Position numbers and translations under genes: made by a program
The notes under the pieces: generated by a model
Database searches by the model: none
What the model saw: the letters and a program-made list of their open reading frames with translations, nothing else
Told to the model about the DNA's origin: nothing
Shown here: positions 1 through 6,950 of the stretch, one piece after another
Position numbering within the stretch: position 1 is the first letter of the stretch
Layout of the letters: each line of letters opens with the position of its first letter
From: a bacterium
GTDB lineage: Bacteria; Cyanobacteriota; Vampirovibrionia; Obscuribacterales; Obscuribacteraceae
Assembly (NCBI GenBank): GCA_030431355.1
Contig: JAUIJG010000122.1
Span: forward strand, 1 to 12,979
Length of the DNA stretch: 12,979 nucleotides
Reading direction: 5' to 3'

Positions 1-492
1 CCTCTCCCCTTTGTGCCTCAATGAAAGGGCAATGTTTTCATTTCTATCGGTAAACCAGACACTGCGACTCTCTCTAGGAGCAACCAACTTGGAAGTAGCT
101 TGATCACGCAGCTCACCGAGGTCGACATCGGACTTCTCCAGAAGCTCCAATTGTCCTCGGTTCAACTCTATAGCAGAGCCGTGGTCGGCTTCAAAAGCTT
201 CTTTCAATACCGAATAAGAAGTCCAGGGCTCCACAGTGCTTCCACAGGTAAACAGATCAACAGCGGCATACCTGTACTCAGGCCAGGTATGAATGGCAAG
301 GTGACTCTCTTGAATCACCACCACCCCTGAAACTCCAAAGGGTGAGAAGTGATGAAATACGGAGTTGATCACTGTGGCGCCGGACTCCCTGGCCGCTTTC
401 AGCATGCTCTTTTCTATCAAAGGCACGTCATTGAGGATGTCCTTGGAACACCCGTAAAACTCCACAAGAATATGTCTGCCCAGAGCGCTCAT
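1..492 (-). CDS. speD: S-adenosylmethionine decarboxylase, apparently fused to spermidine synthase (3' end outside window)
   Basis: The visible 164 residues begin with a prokaryotic S-adenosylmethionine decarboxylase, which makes the aminopropyl donor for spermidine. The self-cleavage motif [11 protein letters not shown] places the pyruvoyl-forming serine at S63, with H68 and C83 (FTCGS) at the positions used in the Thermotoga-type enzyme. The domain ends near residue 113 (ELNRG). There is no stop codon: a linker of about 30 residues leads to [18 protein letters not shown] (from residue 145), which resembles the N-terminal strand of spermidine synthase (W[FY]T[DE]...). I infer a bifunctional fusion that would convert putrescine to spermidine, but only about 20 residues of the second domain are visible. 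Start is ATG at 492, preceded by a GAGG about 11 nt upstream. Such fusions are known from other bacteria. Decarboxylase call is very secure; fusion is likely. Confidence 0.93.
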   Translation of the reverse strand, partial: MSALGRHILVEFYGCSKDILNDVPLIEKSMLKAARESGATVINSVFHHFSPFGVSGVVVIQESHLAIHTWPEYRYAAVDLFTCGSTVEPWTSYSVLKEAFEADHGSAIELNRGQLELLEKSDVDLGELRDQATSKLVAPRESRSVWFTDRNENIALSLRHKGER

Positions 493-528
493 CAATATCA
501 ATACCTCAAGGAAACAAGTAGGAGCGTT

Positions 529-556
529 ATTTTATAACCTCTTGACCAATTCTCAA
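529..556 (-). promoter_or_regulatory. Candidate sigma-70 promoter for the speD fusion gene
   Basis: On the minus strand TTGAGA (551-556, five of six to consensus) is followed after 16 nt by TAAAAT (529-534, inside TATAAAAT). This would start transcription about 30 nt before the ATG at 492. Seen by eye only. Confidence 0.5.
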
Positions 557-602
557 GGGTTCTCTTGTGAATCCGATAAAAATGTAACCTGAATGCAGTT
601 CC

Positions 603-619
603 TGATATTACCGATATCA
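603..619. repeat. Perfect inverted repeat TGATAT-N5-ATATCA
   Basis: Two 6-bp arms with a 5-nt spacer lie about 47 bp upstream of the candidate -35 box of the speD gene and 46 nt past the stop of the hydrolase gene. There is no T-run, so a terminator is unlikely; an operator is possible. The rest of the 493-664 gap holds only a weak TTGAG-N8-CTCAA repeat (628-645). Confidence 0.35.
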
Positions 620-664
620 AAACCCGCTTGAGCTGTATCACTCAATAAAACCAGGGAGAACTGC

Positions 665-1606
665 TTATATCGCCCGGGCAACCACCAACGGTGACTTACT
701 TCGGCTGGCGCTTTTGCGCCTGGACGACTGCTCCGATAGCTTCCTGATGAAATTTTGAATGGACTGATGATAGATTGCTTGATCATTGGAGAACCAACAA
801 TGCTCGCTGTTCTTCATAATTGCGCCCTGCTTGGAGCCGGTGGCACCGCGAAACAACTTCCTGGCGTGGGAAGAATGTATTACCCCGTCCCGCTCTGCTG
901 CCACTATAAGTAATGGAGGATGCTCACCGGCTACCAGGGACATATTGTCCAGCGTCGGCTTAAACCACATACTGGATGGATAAACATTGAAGTAGGGAGT
1001 CTTTTCTTTAGCGAGCTTCTCCGGCGAGATAAAAGGAGAGTCTAAAATAATACCGGCTGCCCGGGGTCTCAATTTCATCAATTCACTGGTGACACCACTG
1101 CCGAGCGATGCTCCGTAAATAATCAACTTGTTTGTGTCGACTTTGTACTTGTCCACAACCAGTTCATAAGCCGCCACCGCATCCTCAACCACCCCCTTAA
1201 CAGAAGGGCTACCGCCGCTTTTGCCATATCCTCTATAGTCATAGGTAAAAACAGAAACTCCGGCTTTCACAAGCGCTTCGATAGCAGACTTGCATCCGTA
1301 TACGTTGCCTCCGTTCCCATGATTAATGATGGCGAAAAACTTTTCGTCTGGTACGCGGAACATGACACCATGGAGAGTGACAGGACTATCACCCGCCTTG
1401 AACTCAATGTCTTTCCCGACTACGCCTGCAATCTCATACATTGTCGAATCATATTGCTTTACTTTATAAGGATGGAAAAGGACTCTGTTTAGATAGGGCT
1501 CGTTGGCTCCCGGACATAAAAACCAGTAGACTTTGTAAGCAAGAATAAGAGAAAACGCTAGAGCGCTATAAACAACCACCTTGAAAAGGAATGCGAAACT
1601 AAACAA
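665..1606 (-). CDS. Membrane-anchored alpha/beta hydrolase (ABHD13/BEM46-like)
   Basis: A 313-residue serine hydrolase of unknown substrate. Residues 8-30 are a hydrophobic segment, so the enzyme is probably tethered to the membrane with the catalytic domain outside the cytoplasm or at its face. The fold is shown by the oxyanion-loop motif NHGNGGN (95-101), YDYRGYGKSGG (122-132), the nucleophile elbow GASLG with S167, the acid D240 (AAERDGV) and the base H269 (SEHCWF), all in canonical order. The last 25 residues are basic and Ser/Arg/Lys-rich. The start is TTG at 1606; a G-run lies just upstream (1611-1618 region) and the next ATG, at codon 56, would delete the anchor and first strand. The gene lies between the c-di-GMP protein and speD on the same strand, with gaps of 163 and 172 bp, so it may have its own promoter. 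Family call is firm; substrate cannot be told. Confidence 0.87.
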   Translation of the reverse strand: MFSFAFLFKVVVYSALAFSLILAYKVYWFLCPGANEPYLNRVLFHPYKVKQYDSTMYEIAGVVGKDIEFKAGDSPVTLHGVMFRVPDEKFFAIINHGNGGNVYGCKSAIEALVKAGVSVFTYDYRGYGKSGGSPSVKGVVEDAVAAYELVVDKYKVDTNKLIIYGASLGSGVTSELMKLRPRAAGIILDSPFISPEKLAKEKTPYFNVYPSSMWFKPTLDNMSLVAGEHPPLLIVAAERDGVIHSSHARKLFRGATGSKQGAIMKNSEHCWFSNDQAIYHQSIQNFIRKLSEQSSRRKSASRSKSPLVVARAI

Positions 1607-1636
1607 AACTCAGCCCCCCAGCTTTAGACAAATCCA

Positions 1637-1655
1637 GGTCCGAAAAATTCGAACC
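1637..1655 (-). promoter_or_regulatory. Short hairpin upstream of the hydrolase gene
   Basis: In the minus-strand transcript GGTTCGAA and TTCGGACC can pair over all 8 positions, counting one G-U wobble, around a TTT loop. On the plus strand one position mismatches, so the structure fits minus transcription. It lies about 30 nt before the TTG start and has no clear T-tract after it, so it may be a leader structure or a weak terminator of the upstream signalling gene. Confidence 0.3.
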
Positions 1656-1706
1656 TATGACCAGGCTATCGAAACCGAGCAGAGACAGGCTCCGGGGAGA
1701 GCACAG

Positions 1707-1724
1707 TTAATCAACTGTTGTTAA
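1707..1724. repeat. Near-palindrome TTAATCAACTGTTGTTAA
   Basis: CAAC-T-GTTG is flanked by TTAA on both sides with one extra base. It sits between the c-di-GMP gene stop (1770) and the hydrolase start (1606). It may be a binding site for a regulator of the hydrolase; nothing more can be said. Confidence 0.25.
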
Positions 1725-1769
1725 TACTGAGAAGATAGCTGTGGCTTAAGTATCGAGCAAAAACCAGAC

Positions 1770-4700
1770 CTAGAACTCGACGTCCTCTTCTTCCCCTTCA
1801 TCATCGTAGGGATTGCGAATTTCCGGAGCGATGCGGCTCTCTGCACCGGAAACATCTGAGACGTTACCTGATTGACCTGGCCGGTTCATTTCCTGGGTAT
1901 GCTGGGGAAATGGCTGCACAGGAAGATTCTGTTGTGGTTGAGCCGGTCTCTGCACAGGTTGAATCTGAGGCTGCGGCGGCATCTGCTGCGCCGGTGGTTG
2001 CTGCTGCTGAACTGGTTGTTGCGGCGGTTGAGGCGGTGGCTGCGGCGGCTGCATCGGCTGTTGGGGTGGCTGTAACGGCTGTTGGGTCGGCTGAACTGGT
2101 TGTTGTGGCGGCTGAGCCGGTGGCTGCGGCGGCTGCATTGGTTGTTGCGGCGGCTGAACTGGTTTTTGTGACGGCTGCGCCGGTGGTTGCGGCGGCTGAA
2201 CTGGTTTTTGTGGCGGCTGCGCCGGTGGCTGTGGCGGCTGCATTGGTTGTTGGGGTGGCTGAACTGGTTTTTGTGACGGCTGCGCCGGTGGTTGGGGTGG
2301 TTGCGGCAGCTGAACTGGTTGTTGTGGCGGCTGCGCCGGTGGCTGTGGCGGCTGTATCGGCTGTTGTGACGGCTGAGCCGGTTGTTGTGGCGGCTGCGGC
2401 GGCTGCATTGGTTGCTGGGGTGGCTGAACTGGTTGTTGTGGCGGCTGTACTGCTTGTTCAGGTGGCTGCGCCACTGGTTGCGGCGGCTGTACTGGTGGTT
2501 GCGGTGGCTGGGGCGGTTGGCCCGAGGGTGAGCCCGGCTGAGTGCTCATACCGGCACTCACACCCGGTGGAAGAGGAGGACGCACTGCAGCTCTTTCCTG
2601 ACTTGTTTTAGGATCCGAACTGGCAGTAGGCGACTCTGGCGCAGCAGCATTCTCTGATTTGACGTCCGGTTCCTGAGTTTCAGTTTCCTGCTCCTCGACA
2701 CTGGCTTTGGCTTGCTTGGCCGCAGCCACGGCTGCAGCGGGGAGTTGGCTGCCGCCTTCCTTCATACTTTTGATTACAGCGGAAAAGATCTCCACAAGAA
2801 ACGGGTCCCACTGGCGACCGGCACCATTCTGTAAAGACTGGAGAGCCTCCTCGTGGGACATGGCTTCTCTATATGGCCTTTCGCTTATCATGGCGTGATA
2901 AGAATCTACGATGGCGACAATTCTAGCCGGCAGTGGAATCTCTTCTCCCTTCATGCCGCTGGGAAAACCGGTACCGTCCCATCTCTCATGGTGGTGCTCA
3001 AGAATTTCACAAATATCGCGCAGAGCCCGAACCGGCTTAAGCAACTGGGCTCCAAGAATAGGATGTTGATTGACGATATCCCGCTCTTCGCTAGATAAAG
3101 AACCTTCTTTATCTATTACAGTCTTAGGAAGCTTGAGCAAACCGACATCATGTAGCAATCCGGCTACTCGTATTTGCTCCACCTGCTGGGCGGACAGTCC
3201 CATGACCTTAGCCAGGAGTTCACTCATACGAGCCACTTCAAGATGATGCTGCTTATTGTAGTCTGACTTAGCGTAGAGAGAAGCAGCAAGAGACTTGACC
3301 ATCTCCACCACTTCCGGTACCAACTCTTCGGTCTGTCTGGCTTCTTCCGAAATTTCCGGAGCGCTAAAATCTTCATGCTCAGCCAGAGTTTTCGCGATCT
3401 CTTCTGAACTAGCAGCCAGATCGTCTTTTGCTTCGGTATCAAAACTGAGATCGTTGACGGTGCTTACTCTGTTACGACTAACGCGCTTGGAGTAGTACAG
3501 AGACTTATCCGCTAAGTCCAGAAGATGCTGCTGACTTTCGGCATCAACAGGAAAAGAAGCTACACCGAAGCTACCGGTAACTGAAATTTCGATATCTTCA
3601 TGGTTGACGATTTCATTTTCCAGAGCGCTGCGAATTCTCTCTGCCACCACAACAGCACCATCCTGAGAAATTTCAGGAAGCACGATCAGAAATTCTTCAC
3701 CACCATAACGGACAGGAATATCAACGTCCCGGCAATTCTTCTTGATCAAACGAGAGACAGCTTTGAGAACGCTGTCGCCTGCAGGGTGTCCATAGTTGTC
3801 ATTAATGGATTTAAAGTGGTCCACGTCGAGCATGATAACGGAGATGTTTCTTTGATAACGTTCAGCCAGCTTGAGTTGCTCGGCTAGTTTTTCTTGACCG
3901 GTTCTGTGATTGAACAATCCGGTCAAACCATCGGTAGTGGCTTGTCGCTGCACCTTCGCATACAGCCGGGCATTGACCACGCCGTTTGCCACCTGGTCGG
4001 ATACAGAACTCATGAAGGTTTCATTGATACGACTCCAGTTAGCCTTCATCTCACATTTATAACCGACAAGCAGACCGAGTAGTTTTTGCTCATAGTTGAT
4101 AGGAATGTAGAATAGAGACTTAACCTGGAAGCCGGACAGAGCTGACTTCCTGAATGGCACAAGGCGTCTGTCGTTGAGCGCGTCATTAGAAATCACAGCT
4201 TCGTCGGCGTCAAAATTCTCGCGGAAAATCCGAAGAGTCTCCAGGTCTTTGTCAAAGTCCACAACCCGATAACTCTTATCTGAAAAGTACTCGACTCGCA
4301 CCGTGTCTTCCGGCTCTTCTTCGCTGGGCATGACGATGAAGCAGGAATCCAGAGTCCACCATCCAGCGAGTGCTTCCAACATCTCAGCAAGGTTGCCGCT
4401 GATATCGAAAGAGCTTCGAATCATGTTACTGATACGATGAAGCAGGTTGTCTTGATTCCTCAAAACATCAGCTTCTTGCTTCATCTGCTGCAGTTTCAGG
4501 TAACTTTGATCTTGTGTTTGTTTTTCGTTTTTCAGCTCTTCCTGGGCTTTCTCAAGCCTCTGGGCATAGTCTTCCAGCAAGTTGAGCTGGACCGACAGAT
4601 CACGCTCGGTACGAAGGTGCCTGAGCGAAGAGTTTACTCTTGCCACCAGCTCCGCTTCCAGGCAGCTATCTGGGATGCAGTCGTCCGCTCCCACATTCAA

Positions 4701-5567
4701 GCCTTCAACCCTGGCAGCCGGCGTGTTGTCGGCGTTAACCAGCACCACTGGAATGTGGTGCCACTTCTCGCTGTCCTTTATTACTTTACAAAAACCGAGT
4801 CCGGATGTACCTTTCAGACCGGCATCCAAAAGAATCAGATCGACTCGGGTTTCATCTTCTAAAATTTCCAAAGCCCGTTCACTGGTATCAGCTTCCAGGA
4901 TATTGAAATTCTGCCTGAGAATACGGCTAAATCTGCGTCGAGCCAGACGATCCGAATGGACTATCAGGATAGAATCGAATTCAAATCGCTCCGCTTCCGT
5001 GGGTTCATGGGCTACCGAATCGGATATATCACCGAATATTCCCACGCGAGTGGAGAGGTGATCCCCCATCAATTTAAGAGTAGAAAGATCCTGGGAGTCC
5101 ATCTCCCGGGAAGCATCAAAGGACATCACCCGAATCAACCCTCGCACGATTCCGCCTTCTCCAGGATTGTCGAAAATAGGAACGATAATATAGGGAATTC
5201 CCTCCGCGTCAACACCGGGATTGTCGCTCGACTCTTCCGATGCTTTCACCTCTTCCGGTGAGTAAAGTCGGCTAACCAGCGGGCTCCGAGTCTGCAACAC
5301 TTTCTGCGCGAGAAGAGTGTTTGCCACCGTCACTGATTGCTTGTGTTCATCAACAAGTCCATCAAGAAGCTTGTTGACGTCTTCCGAGTCATCGGCAGAG
5401 AAGGTGACCGCGGTGGTAATTTCATGGTTGTTGACCCGGTCTATAAATCCACAGTCGAAATTAAGCACTTGACATATATGTCTACGCACAGCATCAAAAG
5501 ACTCTTGCCTTGCTTTTGCTATTTCGGCGGAGATGTTTTCAACTTGATTCGATTCTTTATCTGGCAC
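1770..5567 (-). CDS. Multi-domain c-di-GMP signalling protein: GAF-REC-GAF-GGDEF-HD-GYP with Pro/Gln-rich tail
   Basis: This 1265-residue cytoplasmic protein carries domains for both making and breaking c-di-GMP. Order: GAF-like region (about 20-180); receiver (199-318) with phospho-acceptor candidate D248; coiled coil (about 318-370); second GAF (about 375-535); GGDEF (540-702) with intact GGEEF (622-626), metal Asp D581/D583 region and an RxxD inhibitory site (R613-D616); HD-GYP (about 745-940) with H806-D807, HHH (858-860), WDGTGFP and D888; then a Pro/Gln-rich tail (about 1010-1225) and an acidic end. The receiver has lost its usual acidic pair (VHSD at 203-206) and has N278 and D300 where Thr and Lys are normal. 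HDxGK reads HDVGL. The start is GTG at 5567; no good ribosome site is visible, but a stop lies 33 nt upstream and no nearby ATG exists. The cyclase looks active; phosphodiesterase activity is uncertain. Confidence 0.95.
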   Translation of the reverse strand: MPDKESNQVENISAEIAKARQESFDAVRRHICQVLNFDCGFIDRVNNHEITTAVTFSADDSEDVNKLLDGLVDEHKQSVTVANTLLAQKVLQTRSPLVSRLYSPEEVKASEESSDNPGVDAEGIPYIIVPIFDNPGEGGIVRGLIRVMSFDASREMDSQDLSTLKLMGDHLSTRVGIFGDISDSVAHEPTEAERFEFDSILIVHSDRLARRRFSRILRQNFNILEADTSERALEILEDETRVDLILLDAGLKGTSGLGFCKVIKDSEKWHHIPVVLVNADNTPAARVEGLNVGADDCIPDSCLEAELVARVNSSLRHLRTERDLSVQLNLLEDYAQRLEKAQEELKNEKQTQDQSYLKLQQMKQEADVLRNQDNLLHRISNMIRSSFDISGNLAEMLEALAGWWTLDSCFIVMPSEEEPEDTVRVEYFSDKSYRVVDFDKDLETLRIFRENFDADEAVISNDALNDRRLVPFRKSALSGFQVKSLFYIPINYEQKLLGLLVGYKCEMKANWSRINETFMSSVSDQVANGVVNARLYAKVQRQATTDGLTGLFNHRTGQEKLAEQLKLAERYQRNISVIMLDVDHFKSINDNYGHPAGDSVLKAVSRLIKKNCRDVDIPVRYGGEEFLIVLPEISQDGAVVVAERIRSALENEIVNHEDIEISVTGSFGVASFPVDAESQQHLLDLADKSLYYSKRVSRNRVSTVNDLSFDTEAKDDLAASSEEIAKTLAEHEDFSAPEISEEARQTEELVPEVVEMVKSLAASLYAKSDYNKQHHLEVARMSELLAKVMGLSAQQVEQIRVAGLLHDVGLLKLPKTVIDKEGSLSSEERDIVNQHPILGAQLLKPVRALRDICEILEHHHERWDGTGFPSGMKGEEIPLPARIVAIVDSYHAMISERPYREAMSHEEALQSLQNGAGRQWDPFLVEIFSAVIKSMKEGGSQLPAAAVAAAKQAKASVEEQETETQEPDVKSENAAAPESPTASSDPKTSQERAAVRPPLPPGVSAGMSTQPGSPSGQPPQPPQPPVQPPQPVAQPPEQAVQPPQQPVQPPQQPMQPPQPPQQPAQPSQQPIQPPQPPAQPPQQPVQLPQPPQPPAQPSQKPVQPPQQPMQPPQPPAQPPQKPVQPPQPPAQPSQKPVQPPQQPMQPPQPPAQPPQQPVQPTQQPLQPPQQPMQPPQPPPQPPQQPVQQQQPPAQQMPPQPQIQPVQRPAQPQQNLPVQPFPQHTQEMNRPGQSGNVSDVSGAESRIAPEIRNPYDDEGEEEDVEF
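1975..2530 (-). repeat. Pro/Gln-coding degenerate tandem repeat with a 105-bp period
   Basis: The DNA is built of GGCGGCTG/GGTTGTTG-like units on the plus strand and codes for PPQQP(V/M)QPPQPPAQ-type peptide on the minus strand. A clear higher-order period is 105 bp: the block starting at 2156 recurs from 2261, and the 55 bases before each also match with few changes. In protein terms residues 1093-1120 repeat at 1128-1155. The period is a multiple of three, so copy-number change would keep the frame. Confidence 0.85.
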
Positions 5568-5594
5568 GGCAATATCGCATAGTAAGTATAGAAA

Positions 5595-5615
5595 TAAACT
5601 CTAGGTATGAGTTTA
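5595..5615. promoter_or_regulatory. Candidate operator TAAACTC-N7-GAGTTTA upstream of the c-di-GMP gene
   Basis: Perfect 7-bp arms with a 7-nt spacer end 28 bp before the GTG start at 5567. On the minus strand TTGAGA (5634-5639) lies 18 nt before TAAACT (5610-5615), a possible -35/-10 pair, so the repeat would span from the -10 box past the start of transcription. A second possible -10, TATACT (5585-5590), lies closer to the gene. Suggestive of a repressor or activator site; unproven. Confidence 0.4.
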
Positions 5616-5669
5616 ACAGAGTAAAGAACCGCTTCTCAATATTTATTTCCTAACTTTGGAACTCTTGAT

Positions 5670-5768
5670 ATGGTCCTGAACTTTTCAACCGAACAAAAGC
5701 TGCCGCCGGCTGCTCAACCAGCTAAAATTGACCCAGATAAAGTAGAGAAGAGTAGAGATGGCCAGTAA
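5670..5768 (+). CDS. Possible small protein of 32 residues
   Basis: An ATG-started frame of 32 codons, beginning MVLNFSTEQKLPPA and rich in Lys, Asp and Pro, lies in the gap between the divergent c-di-GMP gene and the DNA glycosylase gene. It is in the same frame as the glycosylase, separated from it by stops at 5766 and 5796. No strong ribosome site precedes it and I recognise no family. It could be a leader peptide, a small protein, the remnant of a longer N-terminus, or chance. Confidence 0.25.
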   Translation: MVLNFSTEQKLPPAAQPAKIDPDKVEKSRDGQ

Positions 5769-5813
5769 CTAAAAAGCCGTAGACCAAATCAGCTCTAATC
5801 CTCAACAGAAGAC

Positions 5814-6446
5814 ATGATGTCCCCCAAACCGCCTAAAAGATCCACCGCAAAGGCTAGAAGCGAGAAACACCGGTTATCTTCCGGCAGATCGCTCATATCA
5901 AAGGATTTCTTCCGGCAAACAACCCTGGAAGTAGCAAGAGGTTTGCTGGGAGTTGTTCTAGTAAGACGTCTCAAAGACGGCAACACCCTGGCCGGTCGTA
6001 TTGTGGAAGTGGAAGCCTACACAGAAGATGACCCGGCCTGCCATGCCTACAGAGGACTGACCGAACGTACTCGTCCAATGTTCGGAGAGCCGGGGCATGC
6101 GTATGTCTATTTTATATACGGGATGTATCACTGCCTTAATGTCGTAACCGAGCCGAGAGGCCAGGCTGGAGCCGTTCTAATCAGGGCAGTGGAAGCAGAA
6201 GGCACGGACGGACCGGGTAAACTCTGCCGCCAGTGGTCCATTGACAAAAGCCACAACAATTTAGACATGACAAGCAGAGAGAGCGAAGTTTATCTAGAAA
6301 CCGCTGAGCCTATTCCGGACTCCCTGGTGGAGACCACTCCAAGAATTGGTATCTCCCAGGCGAAAGAAAGACCCTGGCGCTTCCTTATAAAAAACAATCC
6401 TTCTCTCTCGAAGCGCTCAAGAAAAACAAAGAAAGAATCAAAGTAA
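5814..6446 (+). CDS. mpg: DNA-3-methyladenine glycosylase (AAG/MPG family)
   Basis: A monofunctional base-excision repair enzyme that removes alkylated purines such as 3-methyladenine and hypoxanthine. Compared with human AAG the key residues are in place: catalytic E67 in RIVEVEAY, Y69, H77, the intercalating Y102 in IYGMY, N109 and R124 in LIRAVE. The 210-residue protein has an extra basic N-terminal tail of about 26 residues and a basic C-terminal tail (KRSRKTKKESK). Oddly, R124-AVEAEG runs directly into TDGPGKL: the usual loop of some 20 or more residues with the M..RR motif is missing. Family members vary there, so it is probably still active. ATG at 5814 or 5817 is the start; a stop at 5796 bars anything further upstream, and the ribosome site is weak. 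The VanZ-like gene follows after 30 nt, suggesting co-transcription. Confidence 0.93.
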   Translation: MMSPKPPKRSTAKARSEKHRLSSGRSLISKDFFRQTTLEVARGLLGVVLVRRLKDGNTLAGRIVEVEAYTEDDPACHAYRGLTERTRPMFGEPGHAYVYFIYGMYHCLNVVTEPRGQAGAVLIRAVEAEGTDGPGKLCRQWSIDKSHNNLDMTSRESEVYLETAEPIPDSLVETTPRIGISQAKERPWRFLIKNNPSLSKRSRKTKKESK

Positions 6447-6476
6447 CAATAGGTTAGCCGGGAAACAGACTCAATA

Positions 6477-6935
6477 ATGGAAAAATCCGCAGAGAAATTT
6501 TTAAAGCAACTTGCCGACTCAAAATTAATCGGCTCACCGGTTTTTCGCTGGAGCCTGGTAATCACCTGGATGATCATAATATTCGCATTCTCCCACCAGG
6601 CTAATTCGGGCAGAGTAACAGAGGAGTATTTCGGTTCCATGAACGTGGCCGTTAGAAAAATGGGTCACCTGGGTGAATACGCCATCCTCTACATACTCAT
6701 CCATTTCGCTCTGGACAGCATCAAATACAGTATCATTAAAAGTCGCGCCCTTTTAGCTCTTGCTATGGCATCTTTATATGCGGCAAGTGATGAATGGCAC
6801 CAGGGCTTTGTTCCCGGGAGAAGTTCAAGCATAAGGGACGTAGGCATAGACACCATAGGCGTTTGTATCGGCGCTATGTTCTACTATCTGGCTCGCAAAT
6901 TTGTCGACTCCAGACTTTCTCAAAGCTCAAAGTAA
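6477..6935 (+). CDS. VanZ-like family membrane protein
   Basis: A 152-residue integral membrane protein of the VanZ-like family, whose biochemical role is poorly defined; the founding member gives low-level teicoplanin resistance. Hydrophobic segments lie near residues 24-40, 66-84, 91-107 and 121-140. The family motifs are all visible: K61..H64..EY (67-68), then DEWHQGFVPGRSSSIRD (105-121) and D125..G128. Membership is firm, but this does not imply antibiotic resistance. The ATG at 6477 fits the start of the domain; no clear ribosome site. It follows mpg by 30 nt and ends only 15 nt from the stop of the convergent arsI gene. Confidence 0.9.
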   Translation: MEKSAEKFLKQLADSKLIGSPVFRWSLVITWMIIIFAFSHQANSGRVTEEYFGSMNVAVRKMGHLGEYAILYILIHFALDSIKYSIIKSRALLALAMASLYAASDEWHQGFVPGRSSSIRDVGIDTIGVCIGAMFYYLARKFVDSRLSQSSK

Positions 6936-6950
6936 TCCAGGCGACAGCGA

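Noticed and set aside
1637..1660. GGTTCGAAT-like stretch suggesting a tRNA T-arm on the minus strand
   Set aside because: The flanking five-base arms do not pair, and no acceptor stem, anticodon arm or CCA is found around it.
1910..2611. Long plus-strand Ala/Val-rich open frame of 233 codons
   Set aside because: It is the mirror of the Pro/Gln repeat on the minus strand, where GGC/GCT-type units read as Ala/Val; the minus frame has well-defined domains.
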